Shown: piece by piece, positions 46,234-55,917 of the stretch
Position numbering within the stretch: the first letter of the stretch is position 1
Layout: every line of letters begins with the position of its first letter
Assembly (NCBI GenBank): GCA_934792625.1
Contig: CAKVON010000009.1
Coordinates: forward strand, 3,978-67,977
Direction: 5' to 3'
DNA length: 64,000 nt
DNA from: an uncultured Atopobiaceae bacterium
Lineage (GTDB): Bacteria > Actinomycetota > Coriobacteriia > Coriobacteriales > Atopobiaceae
Program-made: the position numbers and the translations under genes
Notes under the pieces: generated by a model
Seen by the model: only the letters and a program-made list of their open reading frames with translations
Told to the model about the DNA's origin: nothing
The model's database searches: none

Positions 46234-47169
46234 ATGAGGGATTATCTCGTCAAGAGAGTCCTGCAGGCACTCGGTGTCATTCTCTGCATCTCTGCGATCA
46301 CGTTCTTCGTCCTCAACATCGTGCCGGGCGACCCCGTCCGCGTCATGATGGGTGACATGGCCGACGAGGCAACGATCGCCCAGGTCAGGCATTCGATGGG
46401 TCTGGACAGGCCTATCCCGGTCCAGTACTTCAGCTGGCTCGGTGACATGCTGCACGGGGACTTTGGCACGAGCTATGCCCAGCACCGTGGCGTCATCGAG
46501 CTGATGGGTCGCGCCCTGGGCGTCACCGCGAAGCTCTCCGGCCTCGCCTACCTGCTGTCGCTCGCCATCGGCCTGGTCTTTGGCGTCGTGTCCGCGGTCA
46601 ACCGCGGCAAGGCCGCCGACCGCATCCTCATGGCGCTCTCGATCTTCGGTATCTCCGCGCCCGCGTTTTGGGTGGCCATCATCCTGCAGATTGTGTTCGC
46701 CATGAACCTGCACTGGCTCCCGTTGTCGGGTGTCAGGACCGCGGCCTGCTTCGTGCTGCCAGTGATAGCCTTGGGCACCCGCTATGCGGCGAGCATCGCG
46801 CGTGTCACCCGCACGGCCATGCTCGAGGTGCTCAACCAGGACTTCATGCGCACTGCCGAGGCGAAGGGCCTGGCCAAGTGGGTCGTCATCATCAAGCATG
46901 GCCTGCGCAACGCGTTGATCCCCATCATCACCATCGCAGGCACCCAGCTCGGCCAGATTCTCACGGGCTCGATCCTGATCGAGTCGGTCTTCTCGATGCC
47001 CGGCATCGGCAAGCTGCTGCTCGACGCGATCCAGGCGCGCGACCTGCCCCTCATCCAGGGTGGCGTCATGTACATCGCGCTCATCTGCGTCATCGTGTAC
47101 CTGCTCGTTGACATCCTGTACGCGGTCGTCGACCCGCGCATTCGACTCGGGGGAGGTGCCGAGGAGTAA
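46234..47169 (+). CDS. oppB: Oligopeptide ABC transporter, permease OppB
   Basis: A 311-residue membrane subunit with six spans. The N-terminal MRDYLVKRVLQALGVILCISAITFFVLNIVPGDPV is typical of OppB/DppB. The EAA coupling loop is in TRTAMLEVLNQDFMRTAEAKGLAKW, followed by ALIPIITIAGTQLGQILTGSILIESVFSMPGIG. It pairs with OppC to form the channel. ATG at 46234 follows GGGGAG. Its stop overlaps the oppC ATG (TAATG). Confidence 0.96.
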   Translation: MRDYLVKRVLQALGVILCISAITFFVLNIVPGDPVRVMMGDMADEATIAQVRHSMGLDRPIPVQYFSWLGDMLHGDFGTSYAQHRGVIELMGRALGVTAKLSGLAYLLSLAIGLVFGVVSAVNRGKAADRILMALSIFGISAPAFWVAIILQIVFAMNLHWLPLSGVRTAACFVLPVIALGTRYAASIARVTRTAMLEVLNQDFMRTAEAKGLAKWVVIIKHGLRNALIPIITIAGTQLGQILTGSILIESVFSMPGIGKLLLDAIQARDLPLIQGGVMYIALICVIVYLLVDILYAVVDPRIRLGGGAEE

Positions 47170-48122
47170 TGGCTCTTCTCAACAGTGACAAGACCAGCCC
47201 GAAGGTCAACAAGGCCGAGCGCGTGGCTGCCGACGCCGTCGCGGCGCAGGAGGCGGAGCGTGCGCAGGGCAAGAGGCGTGCCTCGAACTACTGGGCCGTG
47301 AGCTGGCAGATCTTCCGCAAGAACAAGCTTGGCATGGCGTGCCTGGCCATAGTCGTCCTTCTCGCCATCATCGCCATCCTGGCCCCGGTGCTCTCGCCGT
47401 ACGACCCAGACGCCCAGACCCTGACCGACATGCTTCTGCGTCCCGGCGGGGCGCACCCGTTTGGTACCGACGAGTTCGGCCGAGACATTCTGTCGCGCAC
47501 CATCTACGGTTGCCGCATCTCGCTCTCGGTCGGTGTGGTCTCGCAGGTCATCGCCATCCTGATCGGCTTTTTCGCGGGCGTGTGCGCGGGCTACTTCGGC
47601 GGCAAGGTCGACGCGGTGATCTCGTTCGTGATCCAGGTCTTCTCGAGCTTCCCGTTCCTGCTGTTCGCGATCGTCGTGATGTTCGTCATGGGTCCTGGCT
47701 TGGGCAACCTGTACGTGGCGCTGGGCCTTCTGGGCTGGACGAGCACCGCGCGCCTGATCCGCGGCGACGTCATGCGCCTCAAGGGCTCCGAGTACATCCA
47801 GAGCTGCATCCTGTCTGGCGGCAAGCCGATGCGCATCATCCTCAAGCACCTGCTGCCCAACTGCGTCTCCACGCTCATCGTCACCGCGACCCTGGGCATC
47901 CCGGACGCAATCCTGTCCGAGGCAACCCTGTCCTTCCTGGGACTGGGCGTGCAGCCCCCGATGGCCAGCTGGGGTCAGATGATCTCGGCCAGCCAGCCCT
48001 ACATCCAGTCGAACACGTACTACAGCGTCATCCCGGGCATCGCCATCATCGTCACGGTCATGGCCTTCAACCTGCTTGGTGACGCCATGCGCGACGCGCT
48101 CGACCCGAAGATGCGTTCATAG
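47169..48122 (+). CDS. oppC: Oligopeptide ABC transporter, permease OppC
   Basis: A 317-residue membrane subunit. After a charged N-terminus of about 40 residues come six spans with ILAPVLSPYDPDAQTLTDMLLRPGGAHPFGTDEFGRDILSRTIYG (a DppC/OppC signature), the EAA loop RLIRGDVMRLKGSEYIQSCILSGGK, and ILSEATLSFLGLGVQPPMASWGQM. It is translationally coupled to oppB by a one-base overlap, and oppD follows 13 bases after its stop. Confidence 0.96.
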   Translation: MALLNSDKTSPKVNKAERVAADAVAAQEAERAQGKRRASNYWAVSWQIFRKNKLGMACLAIVVLLAIIAILAPVLSPYDPDAQTLTDMLLRPGGAHPFGTDEFGRDILSRTIYGCRISLSVGVVSQVIAILIGFFAGVCAGYFGGKVDAVISFVIQVFSSFPFLLFAIVVMFVMGPGLGNLYVALGLLGWTSTARLIRGDVMRLKGSEYIQSCILSGGKPMRIILKHLLPNCVSTLIVTATLGIPDAILSEATLSFLGLGVQPPMASWGQMISASQPYIQSNTYYSVIPGIAIIVTVMAFNLLGDAMRDALDPKMRS

Positions 48123-48135
48123 GGGAGGTATGAGC

Positions 48136-49224
48136 ATGTCTGAAGAGACCATCGAAACCCCGACCTTCTCCGAGGAGGTCGTGGATGCGGCCGAGAAGAC
48201 CACCGCGGCCCTTCTGGAGAGGGCCGACGAGGAGAAGCCCCTTCTCGACGTCCGCAACCTTGACGTCGTCCTGAACACCGAGGACGGCCGACTGCCCGTG
48301 ATCACCAACCTCTCCTTTACCATGCGCAAGGGCGAGACCCTCGCCGTCGTCGGCGAGTCCGGCTGCGGCAAGTCGATGACCGCGCTTTCGGTCATGGGCC
48401 TTCTGCCCGAGCCCGTCGCCAAGATCTGCGGCGGCTCGATCGACTTCCAGGGCACCGACCTGGCGCCCCTGGACAAGGAGCAGCGCCGCAAGTACCGCGG
48501 CAAGGACATCTCGATGATCTTCCAGGAGCCCATGACCTCGCTGAACCCGGTCATGACCGCGGGCAGGCAGATCCGCGAGGGCATCCTGGTCCACAACCCC
48601 GGGATGGACAAGGCCGAGGCCGACCGCCGCGCGCTCGAGATGATCAAGCTCGTGGGCATTCCCGCCCCCGAGAAGGTCTTCAAGTCGTACCCGCACGAGC
48701 TGTCGGGCGGCATGCGCCAGCGCATCATGATCGCCATGGCGCTTGCGTGCGAGCCCGCGCTTCTCATCTGCGACGAGCCCACGACGGCGCTCGACGTCAC
48801 GATCCAGGCGCAGATCCTGCAGCTGATCGACAGCATGCGCGAGAAGCTCGGCACCGGCGTCATGCTCATCACGCACGACATGGGCGTCGTGTCCGAGATG
48901 GCCGACTGGGTCCTGGTCATGTACACCGGCCACGCCTTCGAGTACGCCACGTCGGCCGAGCTGTTCACGCATCCCAAGCACCCCTACGCGCAGGGTCTGA
49001 TCGCCTCCATCCCGTCGATGGACGACGCGGTCGACGAGCTCTACGCGATTCCGGGCAACGTCCCCATGCTCAACGAGATTCCCGAGGGCTGCCCGTTCAA
49101 CCCGCGCTGCCCGTTTGCCTGCGACCTGTGCCGCCGCGAGGTGCCGCAGCTCGCGCCTGCCGAGAAGGGCAACGAAAGCCACCTGGTTGCCTGCTGGAAG
49201 TACACCGATAAGTGGGGTGAGTAG
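48136..49224 (+). CDS. oppD: Oligopeptide ABC transporter, ATP-binding protein OppD
   Basis: A 362-residue cytoplasmic ATPase. After about 35 acidic residues come Walker A GESGCGKSM, the Q-loop MIFQEPMTSLNPVMTAGRQ, signature LSGGMRQRIMIAMAL, Walker B LICDEPTTALDVTIQAQ and the switch in LITHDMGVVSEMADWV. The C-terminal oligopeptide extension has the cysteine cluster CPFNPRCPFACDLCRREVP, known to hold an Fe-S cluster in relatives. ATG at 48136 is 6-7 bases after GGGAGG; the ATG at 48130 is too close to it. Confidence 0.95.
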   Translation: MSEETIETPTFSEEVVDAAEKTTAALLERADEEKPLLDVRNLDVVLNTEDGRLPVITNLSFTMRKGETLAVVGESGCGKSMTALSVMGLLPEPVAKICGGSIDFQGTDLAPLDKEQRRKYRGKDISMIFQEPMTSLNPVMTAGRQIREGILVHNPGMDKAEADRRALEMIKLVGIPAPEKVFKSYPHELSGGMRQRIMIAMALACEPALLICDEPTTALDVTIQAQILQLIDSMREKLGTGVMLITHDMGVVSEMADWVLVMYTGHAFEYATSAELFTHPKHPYAQGLIASIPSMDDAVDELYAIPGNVPMLNEIPEGCPFNPRCPFACDLCRREVPQLAPAEKGNESHLVACWKYTDKWGE

Positions 49225-49226
49225 CC

Positions 49227-50270
<1,044 letters not shown>

Positions 50271-50309
50271 CAGAGTATCAGCAGTCAAACGAAAGGATCG
50301 AGAAGAACA

Positions 50310-51560
50310 ATGAGCGACGTTCTGGACAGGTTCATCAAGTACTGCAGCATCTCCAGCCAGTCGGCACCCGACTCCTCCGAGCACGTGCCGTCGACCGAGT
50401 GCCAGCACGACATCGCGCGCTGCGTCTACAACGACCTGGTCGAGCTGGGTGCCGAGGACGTGACCATCGACGAGCACGCGTACGTCACGGCGCAGTGGTC
50501 CGCCTCCGCGGGTTGCGAGGACCTGCCGCACCTCGGCTTCTGCGCGCACCTGGACACCGCCTGGCAGACCTTCGGCGAGAACGTCCACCCGCACGTCGTC
50601 CACTACGAGGGCGGCAAGCTCGTCATGGGCGTCGTCGACGGCCGCGAGGTCTCGACCGACCCCGAGACCAACCCCGCGCTCGAGCACATGGTCGGCTGGG
50701 ACATCGTCTGCTCCGACGGCACCACCCTCATCGGTGCCGACGACAAGGCCGGCGTCGCCGAGATCGTGTCGCTTCTCAAGCGCCTGAAGGACGACCCGAC
50801 CATCCCGCACCCCGGCCTGGCCGTCGCCTTCGTCCCCGACGAGGAGATCGGTCACGGCGCCAAGCTGCTTGACCTCGAGAAGTTCGGCTGCAAGTGGGGC
50901 TACACCCTCGACGGCGGCCCGTGCGGCGAGTTCAGCTACGAGGTCTTCAACGCCAGCGAGGCCAAGCTCACCGCGCGCGGCCTGTCGGTGCACACCGGCA
51001 CCGCCAAGGGCATCATGATCAACGCCTCCGAGGTCCTTCTCAGGTTCCACCAGCTGCTGCCCGCGCAGGACCGCCCCGAGTACACCGAGAACTACGACGG
51101 CTTCTACTACCTGTGCGGCATCGACGGCAACTGCGAGGTCGCGCACGCCACCTACATCATCCGCGACCACGACCGCGCCATCTTCGAGTCGCGTGAGCAG
51201 CTGATGCGTCGTGCCGTCGACTTCGTCAACGCCGAGTACGGCCAGGAGGTGCTCTCGATCGAGATCACCCAGACCTACCGCAACATGGCCGAGGTCATTC
51301 TCGACGGCAACCAGCACCTCGTCGACAACGCCCGCGCCGCCTACGAGGCCAACGGCTACGACATGAAGATCATCCCGATGCGTGGCGGCACCGACGGCGC
51401 CCAGCTGAGCTATCGCGGCATGCCGTGCCCCAACATGAGCGCCGGCTACTACAACGCCCACGGCGTGAAGGAGTTCTGCCCCGTGCCCGAGCTCGAGACC
51501 ATGGTCGACGTGCTCCAGACGCTCGTCGGCCTGTACGCCAAGCCCCAGGACCAGCAGTAG
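50310..51560 (+). CDS. pepT: Peptidase T (tripeptide aminopeptidase)
   Basis: A 416-residue cytoplasmic M20B zinc peptidase that cleaves the N-terminal residue of tripeptides. Metal ligands and catalytic residues are in GFCAHLDTAWQ (His, Asp), IGADDKAGVAEIV (Asp), FVPDEEIGHGAKLLD (Glu-Glu) and a C-terminal MSAGYYNAHGVKEF histidine. The lid domain has the TARGLSVHTGTAKGIMINA stretch. Length matches E. coli PepT. It lies 39 bases after oppF, so imported peptides are probably processed at once. ATG follows AAAGGATCGAG. Confidence 0.95.
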   Translation: MSDVLDRFIKYCSISSQSAPDSSEHVPSTECQHDIARCVYNDLVELGAEDVTIDEHAYVTAQWSASAGCEDLPHLGFCAHLDTAWQTFGENVHPHVVHYEGGKLVMGVVDGREVSTDPETNPALEHMVGWDIVCSDGTTLIGADDKAGVAEIVSLLKRLKDDPTIPHPGLAVAFVPDEEIGHGAKLLDLEKFGCKWGYTLDGGPCGEFSYEVFNASEAKLTARGLSVHTGTAKGIMINASEVLLRFHQLLPAQDRPEYTENYDGFYYLCGIDGNCEVAHATYIIRDHDRAIFESREQLMRRAVDFVNAEYGQEVLSIEITQTYRNMAEVILDGNQHLVDNARAAYEANGYDMKIIPMRGGTDGAQLSYRGMPCPNMSAGYYNAHGVKEFCPVPELETMVDVLQTLVGLYAKPQDQQ

Positions 51561-51569
51561 GAGGATCGA

Positions 51570-52640
51570 GTGGACACCAACGAGCTTTGCGAGGGAATCG
51601 ACCCCAGGGTCCTTCTTGACATGTTCCGGAAGGTCGTCGAGGTTGACAGTCCCGTGGGCTACTACGCCGACATCGAGCCCGTCCTGTCGCACATGGTGGG
51701 CGAGTGGGGCTACGAGATGACGTGGGACCAGAAGCACACCGGCTACGTGCGCGTCCCTGGCGTCAATGCCGAGAAGTGCGTCTGCGTGGGCGCCCACCTG
51801 GACACGATCGGCTTCGTCGTCCGTGGCTTCAACGAGGACGGAACGCTTCGCGTCCGCAACCTCGGCGGCATCAACTGGGCGAGCGTGGAGGGCGAGACCG
51901 TCAGCATCCACTGTCGTGACGGTCGTACCGTCGACGCGCAGGTGATCGCCAATCACCACTCGGTCCACGTGTTCGAGGACTGTAAGCAGCAGCCGCGCGA
52001 CGAGGACCACATGTCGCTCTCGATCATCGGCGACGTCGCCTCCGAGGCGGACGCCCGTGCGCTCGGCGTGACCGAGGGCGCCATCGTCGGCGTCGACCCG
52101 CACTTCCAGGCGTTTGACAACGGTTACGTGGTGTCGCGCCACATCGACGACAAGGCCGCCGTCGCCGTCCTTCTGGACGTGCTGCGCTGGCTGCACGAGA
52201 CTGGCCTCAAGCCCGCGTGCGACACGCTGTTCGCCTTCCCGATCTACGAGGAGATCGGCCATGGCGGCGCCTACGTGCCCGAGGAGGTCAGCGAGTACGT
52301 GGCTCTGGACATCACGCTGATCGGCCCCGACTACGACTCCAACGAGCATCACGTCGGCATCATCGCGTCCGACCACAAGGGCCCGTACGACTGGGACCTG
52401 ACCAACAGGCTGATTGCCTGCGCCAAGGCCGTCTGCGACGAGGACAAGTGGAACACGCAGGTCTGCTTCCACTATTCGACCGACGCGAACGCCGCCTACG
52501 TGCTGGGCAACAAGATCGCCTCTGGCGCCTTTGGCATGGCGTGCCTCAACACGCATGGCCGCGAGCGCTGCCACATGGACGCCATCGTCCAGACCGAGCG
52601 CCTGTGCCGCGCCTACGTCATGGGTGTCGGCGCCGAGTAG
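51570..52640 (+). CDS. M42 family metallopeptidase (glutamyl aminopeptidase/endoglucanase-like)
   Basis: A 356-residue cytoplasmic di-metal aminopeptidase. Metal sites are in GAHLDTIGFVV (His, Asp), SRHIDDKAAVAVLL (Asp), YEEIGHGGA (Glu-Glu), DITLIGPDY and the C-terminal NTHGRERCHMD histidine. The family (PepA/FrvX/YpdE) trims N-terminal residues from peptides, often in large tetrahedral complexes. GTG at 51570 follows AGGAGG, 9 bases after the pepT stop, so it closes the opp-pepT operon. Confidence 0.92.
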   Translation: MDTNELCEGIDPRVLLDMFRKVVEVDSPVGYYADIEPVLSHMVGEWGYEMTWDQKHTGYVRVPGVNAEKCVCVGAHLDTIGFVVRGFNEDGTLRVRNLGGINWASVEGETVSIHCRDGRTVDAQVIANHHSVHVFEDCKQQPRDEDHMSLSIIGDVASEADARALGVTEGAIVGVDPHFQAFDNGYVVSRHIDDKAAVAVLLDVLRWLHETGLKPACDTLFAFPIYEEIGHGGAYVPEEVSEYVALDITLIGPDYDSNEHHVGIIASDHKGPYDWDLTNRLIACAKAVCDEDKWNTQVCFHYSTDANAAYVLGNKIASGAFGMACLNTHGRERCHMDAIVQTERLCRAYVMGVGAE

Positions 52641-52642
52641 GC

Positions 52643-52655
52643 TGCCGAGAAGTGC
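52643..52655 (+). repeat. Single copy of the TGCCGAGAAGTGC motif
   Basis: Exact copy just after the M42 gene and six bases before TAGAAT (52662-52667), a possible -10 box for coaE. Confidence 0.7.
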
Positions 52656-52682
52656 CTGCGCTAGAATCCGTGTGAGTTGACG

Positions 52683-52718
52683 CGGCGACCCGGGTCGATG
52701 CCCGGGTCGCCGTTTTTT
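52683..52718 (+). terminator. Terminator before coaE
   Basis: CGGCGACCCGGG (52683-52694) and CCCGGGTCGCCG (52701-52712) form a perfect 12-bp stem with six T residues. The coaE binding site is 12 bases further, so this is either the end of the opp operon or an attenuator in a coaE leader. Confidence 0.9.
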
Positions 52719-52741
52719 GTTTCGGAGAATGGGGGAGCGTC

Positions 52742-53377
52742 GTGTACACCGTCTTTTTGGCAGGGGGAATCGCCTCGGGCAAGTCCTCCGTGGCTCGTCG
52801 CCTGGTCGAGCGAGGCGCATGGCGTTGCGACTTGGATGCCATCTCGCGCGAGGTGTTGGAGCCTGGAAGTCCCGTTCTCGACGATGTCGCGGAGGCGTTT
52901 GGCGAGGACCTGGTAGACCCCGTGACCGGCGAGCTCGATCGTGCCAAGCTCGCGCGTCGCGCCTTTGCGACTCGCGCCGACGCCGCGAGGCTCGAGGCAA
53001 TCGAGCTGCCGGCCATCGCGGACCGTCTGGCGGATGCCCTTGCCCGCGCCCAGGAGGGTTGCTGTGGGGAGTCTCCTCGCGTGGCTGTGGTAGAGGTTCC
53101 GCTCTTGGATCGCATGGGCGAGAGGATCGACCTTGCCGATGAGGTCCTCGTCGTGTCATGCCCCATGGATGTTCGACGTCGGCGCGCGATTGGACGAGGG
53201 ATGACGGCCGACGACTTTGACGCTCGCGCCGCGAACCAGCCTTCCGACGGCTATCTCGCCGCCCATGCCAACACCGTGATTGACAACGCGGGCGACGAGA
53301 CTTCGTTGCTTGCGGCGGTCGATGCGTGGTGGGACGAGCGCGAGGCACAGGGCTGGCGGGTGTTGGGACGCGGGTAG
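52742..53377 (+). CDS. coaE: Dephospho-CoA kinase
   Basis: A 211-residue cytoplasmic enzyme, last step of coenzyme A synthesis. The P-loop is FLAGGIASGKSSVARRLVE, followed by CDLDAISREVLEPGSPVLDDVAEAFG, the VAVVEVPLLDRMG strand-turn and the adenine-binding RRRAIGRGMTADDFDARAANQ segment with the family RxQ-like region. Length is normal. GTG at 52742 follows GGGGGAG. It converges on the long minus-strand gene at 53427; no terminator is evident between them. Confidence 0.94.
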   Translation: MYTVFLAGGIASGKSSVARRLVERGAWRCDLDAISREVLEPGSPVLDDVAEAFGEDLVDPVTGELDRAKLARRAFATRADAARLEAIELPAIADRLADALARAQEGCCGESPRVAVVEVPLLDRMGERIDLADEVLVVSCPMDVRRRRAIGRGMTADDFDARAANQPSDGYLAAHANTVIDNAGDETSLLAAVDAWWDEREAQGWRVLGRG

Positions 53378-53426
53378 CGGCCGATTGATGGCAGGTCCGA
53401 CGGGATCTACGCTTGCGCCCCTGCGG

Positions 53427-55790
53427 CTATAGCCCATCCTTTTGGACGAGCGATTGGTGGACGTCCACGAGGGCGTCATCATGTGTCGCGTCGAACAGGG
53501 CAACCACCAACTGGCAGCATACGGGGAACACGCCCTCGTCGCAGGCGACGCGCGCCATCGCCATCATGTCGGCGAGGGCCTTTGCGTCCAATCCGAGGGG
53601 GATGTTGTTGTCCAGCAGAATCCTGGCGGTTTCCGCCTGGTTTTTCGGGACCTTGATGTCCTTCTCGTTCTCCAAAAGCTCCTCGAGTTCCTGGCGTGCC
53701 ATGGGGACGATCTCGGTGTCCCAGGCAAGGGCGCGCGTGTAACAAGCGACAGACAACTCGTTGTTGCCGAGCTTCCACTCGAAGAAGGCGAGCCTGTACT
53801 GAAGCAGGGCCGCGTCACGCGCGGAGGTTACGAGCGGTAGGAGCTCCTTGATGAGCTCGATCGCGTCGTAGAGCTTGCCCTGCCTCTCGAGCACGCGAAG
53901 GTGGGCCATCAACGCCTCGACCGACAGGGGCGCAATTTCCTTAAGCCGCTCCAGGTGTTGCCGGGCCTCCTCGATCTGGTCCATCAGGACGAGCTCGCGC
54001 GCGATAAAGAGATGTGCCTGATAGTAGGCGTCAGGAACGAGACAAACCTCGCGTGCGTCGCCCGCGTTCAGCAGGTTGTACCTGATGCGCTCGGAAAACG
54101 AGTTGAAGAAGCGCCATACGCGGGAGGAATCGTCGTCATAGGTCTTGGCCGCGTCGATGGGACGCAACGCATCGCGCATGATTTCGATGGCTGCCTGTGG
54201 GTCGCGTTCACTATCGGACCCGTTGAGAAGTGCCGCGGCCCTGAGGGTCGCCTCGTCAAGGCTGCCTCCGCGGCAGAACGCGCGCCTGAGGGCCTGCGTG
54301 TCCCCAACGTCAATCGTCCCCTCGACCAGTTGCCTGCTCGTGCGCTCGCATGCCTCGGCGACGGTTGGGTCAGTGGCCTGGGCACGCTCCTCCATGAGGG
54401 CTGCCACCAGGTCCGAGGTGCTCTCGTAGTCATGCGCGACGATGCGCCTGAAGGCCTCGTCGCGGGCGGTGGATTCGTTGAGCGCGAGGTCGGACAGGCG
54501 GCGTGCCCCGCATGTGATGCGCATGGCCTGGGAGGACTCCTCGTTTCTGAGATCGGGCATGCGTAGGCAGTCGGCGACCGTGAACAGGTCGTCGTCGATG
54601 GTGAAGAAGGGCGTTGTGTTGTCTTGGCCGCCGTTCTCGCTCGCACGCACCCACTCGGCCTGGGGCAGCTTGCCGGAGGTGGGGTCGGTGGTGTCGGCAA
54701 ACCTGATTGCCTCGTACAGGCGGACGTGGTCGAGCTCCATGGACAGGAGGGTGTTGTCTGTACGACTGTCGGTCGCGTTGACCACAAGCCGCGTCAGTGC
54801 ATGGGACTTGTCGGCGTCAAGGACGCCGCGTGCCACGAGAAGGCAGTTTGCGAAGGTGACACGCCTTGCGAGGGCCTCGCGTTGGCCGTCGTCCTGCGTG
54901 ATGCCCGCGAGGCACAATGCCGGCGTCGGCTCGATGTGGAGGCATGCCGTCCCACGCGTGAGGTCGCAGCGGAACCTGTAGCTGATGCGGAACGGGTCGG
55001 GAAGCGACTCGACCCAATCGGCCACACCCAAGCGGATGTCCCATTCGCCCGCGTGCGGTTGCGAGAGCGATCCCGCGATTGAGCTTGCTGTGGGGTAGGG
55101 GACTGGCGGTCGCCAGCTGTCGCGGGGCTCGAGGTTCTGTATGCCGGCAATCGTCGCGATTGGGTTCGCTTCTGGCGCTCGGCAGAGGTTGAGGATTGCC
55201 TCCAGTGCGAGCTGGCGCTCGTAGCCCTTGTCGCTCAAGCGCGCGGCGGGCATCCAGAACTGGTCGCTGCGGAAGAGGCAGTCGCAGGTGATTGGCGTCT
55301 CGCTTTCCCATTCGAGAACGCCCAGGCACTTCGCCATCGAGGCGAGCCTGCTTGCGGTGTCGCCCGAATACGCCTCGGGATGGCCTGCGAGTTCCCGAAT
55401 GGTCCCGACGACATCGTCTGACCTCGCGATCATCGCGTCGAGGTCTGTCGCGGCCGTATCGTTCGTATCGAGCTTGTCGGCGGAGGCTTGGGAGTCGTCG
55501 TCGACAGGGGTGGGTACCACGGGCGCCGTAGGAAGGGGACAGGACGGCGATTTGGCATCTTCTGGCGCGCCTTGGCGCGTCTCCGCGAGCAACGCGCGGC
55601 TTGCGGAGATGAGGGTGACGCCCGTAGCGAGCATGAGCAGTCCCAACGCAAGGAACAAGCCCGCGTCGGTCCCTGCCGTCGCGTCAACGCTCAGAATTAC
55701 GCCACTGGCAAACAAGAGGATTCCCAGCAATAGCTGGGGCACACTCAAGACGATGCCGGTGATTGAAATGGCGCGACGGTTCTTGCTCAC
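53427..55790 (-). CDS. Large membrane-anchored TPR-repeat protein, function unknown
   Basis: A 787-residue protein I do not recognise. Two hydrophobic helices (about 10-32 and 44-66) anchor the N-terminus; a low-complexity Pro/Asp/Ser linker runs to about 115. A middle region of about 450 residues has no motif I can name but is regular, soluble-looking sequence. Residues 625-745 contain about three tetratricopeptide-like repeats ([55 protein letters not shown]), a protein-binding scaffold. GTG at 55790 follows GGGAG; TAGAAT lies near 55817-55822. It is divergent from uvrB, and its codon choice looks more mixed than its neighbours. Confidence 0.8.
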   Translation of the reverse strand: MSKNRRAISITGIVLSVPQLLLGILLFASGVILSVDATAGTDAGLFLALGLLMLATGVTLISASRALLAETRQGAPEDAKSPSCPLPTAPVVPTPVDDDSQASADKLDTNDTAATDLDAMIARSDDVVGTIRELAGHPEAYSGDTASRLASMAKCLGVLEWESETPITCDCLFRSDQFWMPAARLSDKGYERQLALEAILNLCRAPEANPIATIAGIQNLEPRDSWRPPVPYPTASSIAGSLSQPHAGEWDIRLGVADWVESLPDPFRISYRFRCDLTRGTACLHIEPTPALCLAGITQDDGQREALARRVTFANCLLVARGVLDADKSHALTRLVVNATDSRTDNTLLSMELDHVRLYEAIRFADTTDPTSGKLPQAEWVRASENGGQDNTTPFFTIDDDLFTVADCLRMPDLRNEESSQAMRITCGARRLSDLALNESTARDEAFRRIVAHDYESTSDLVAALMEERAQATDPTVAEACERTSRQLVEGTIDVGDTQALRRAFCRGGSLDEATLRAAALLNGSDSERDPQAAIEIMRDALRPIDAAKTYDDDSSRVWRFFNSFSERIRYNLLNAGDAREVCLVPDAYYQAHLFIARELVLMDQIEEARQHLERLKEIAPLSVEALMAHLRVLERQGKLYDAIELIKELLPLVTSARDAALLQYRLAFFEWKLGNNELSVACYTRALAWDTEIVPMARQELEELLENEKDIKVPKNQAETARILLDNNIPLGLDAKALADMMAMARVACDEGVFPVCCQLVVALFDATHDDALVDVHQSLVQKDGL

Positions 55791-55865
55791 CCAAAACTCC
55801 CTTCGTAGGTCCGTCCATTCTATCCTGTGGCAAGACAGTAATTCCTCGCGTCATGATACGAACAT

Positions 55866-55894
55866 TTGTACTAGTTCATATGATTGGGTAGACT
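55866..55894 (+). promoter_or_regulatory. Promoter of uvrB
   Basis: TTGTAC (55866-55871), 17 bases, TAGACT (55889-55894), giving a very short leader. No obvious LexA-type dyad overlaps it. Confidence 0.7.
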
Positions 55895-55917
55895 GTTCCC
55901 AGATGATGGGAGGACTC

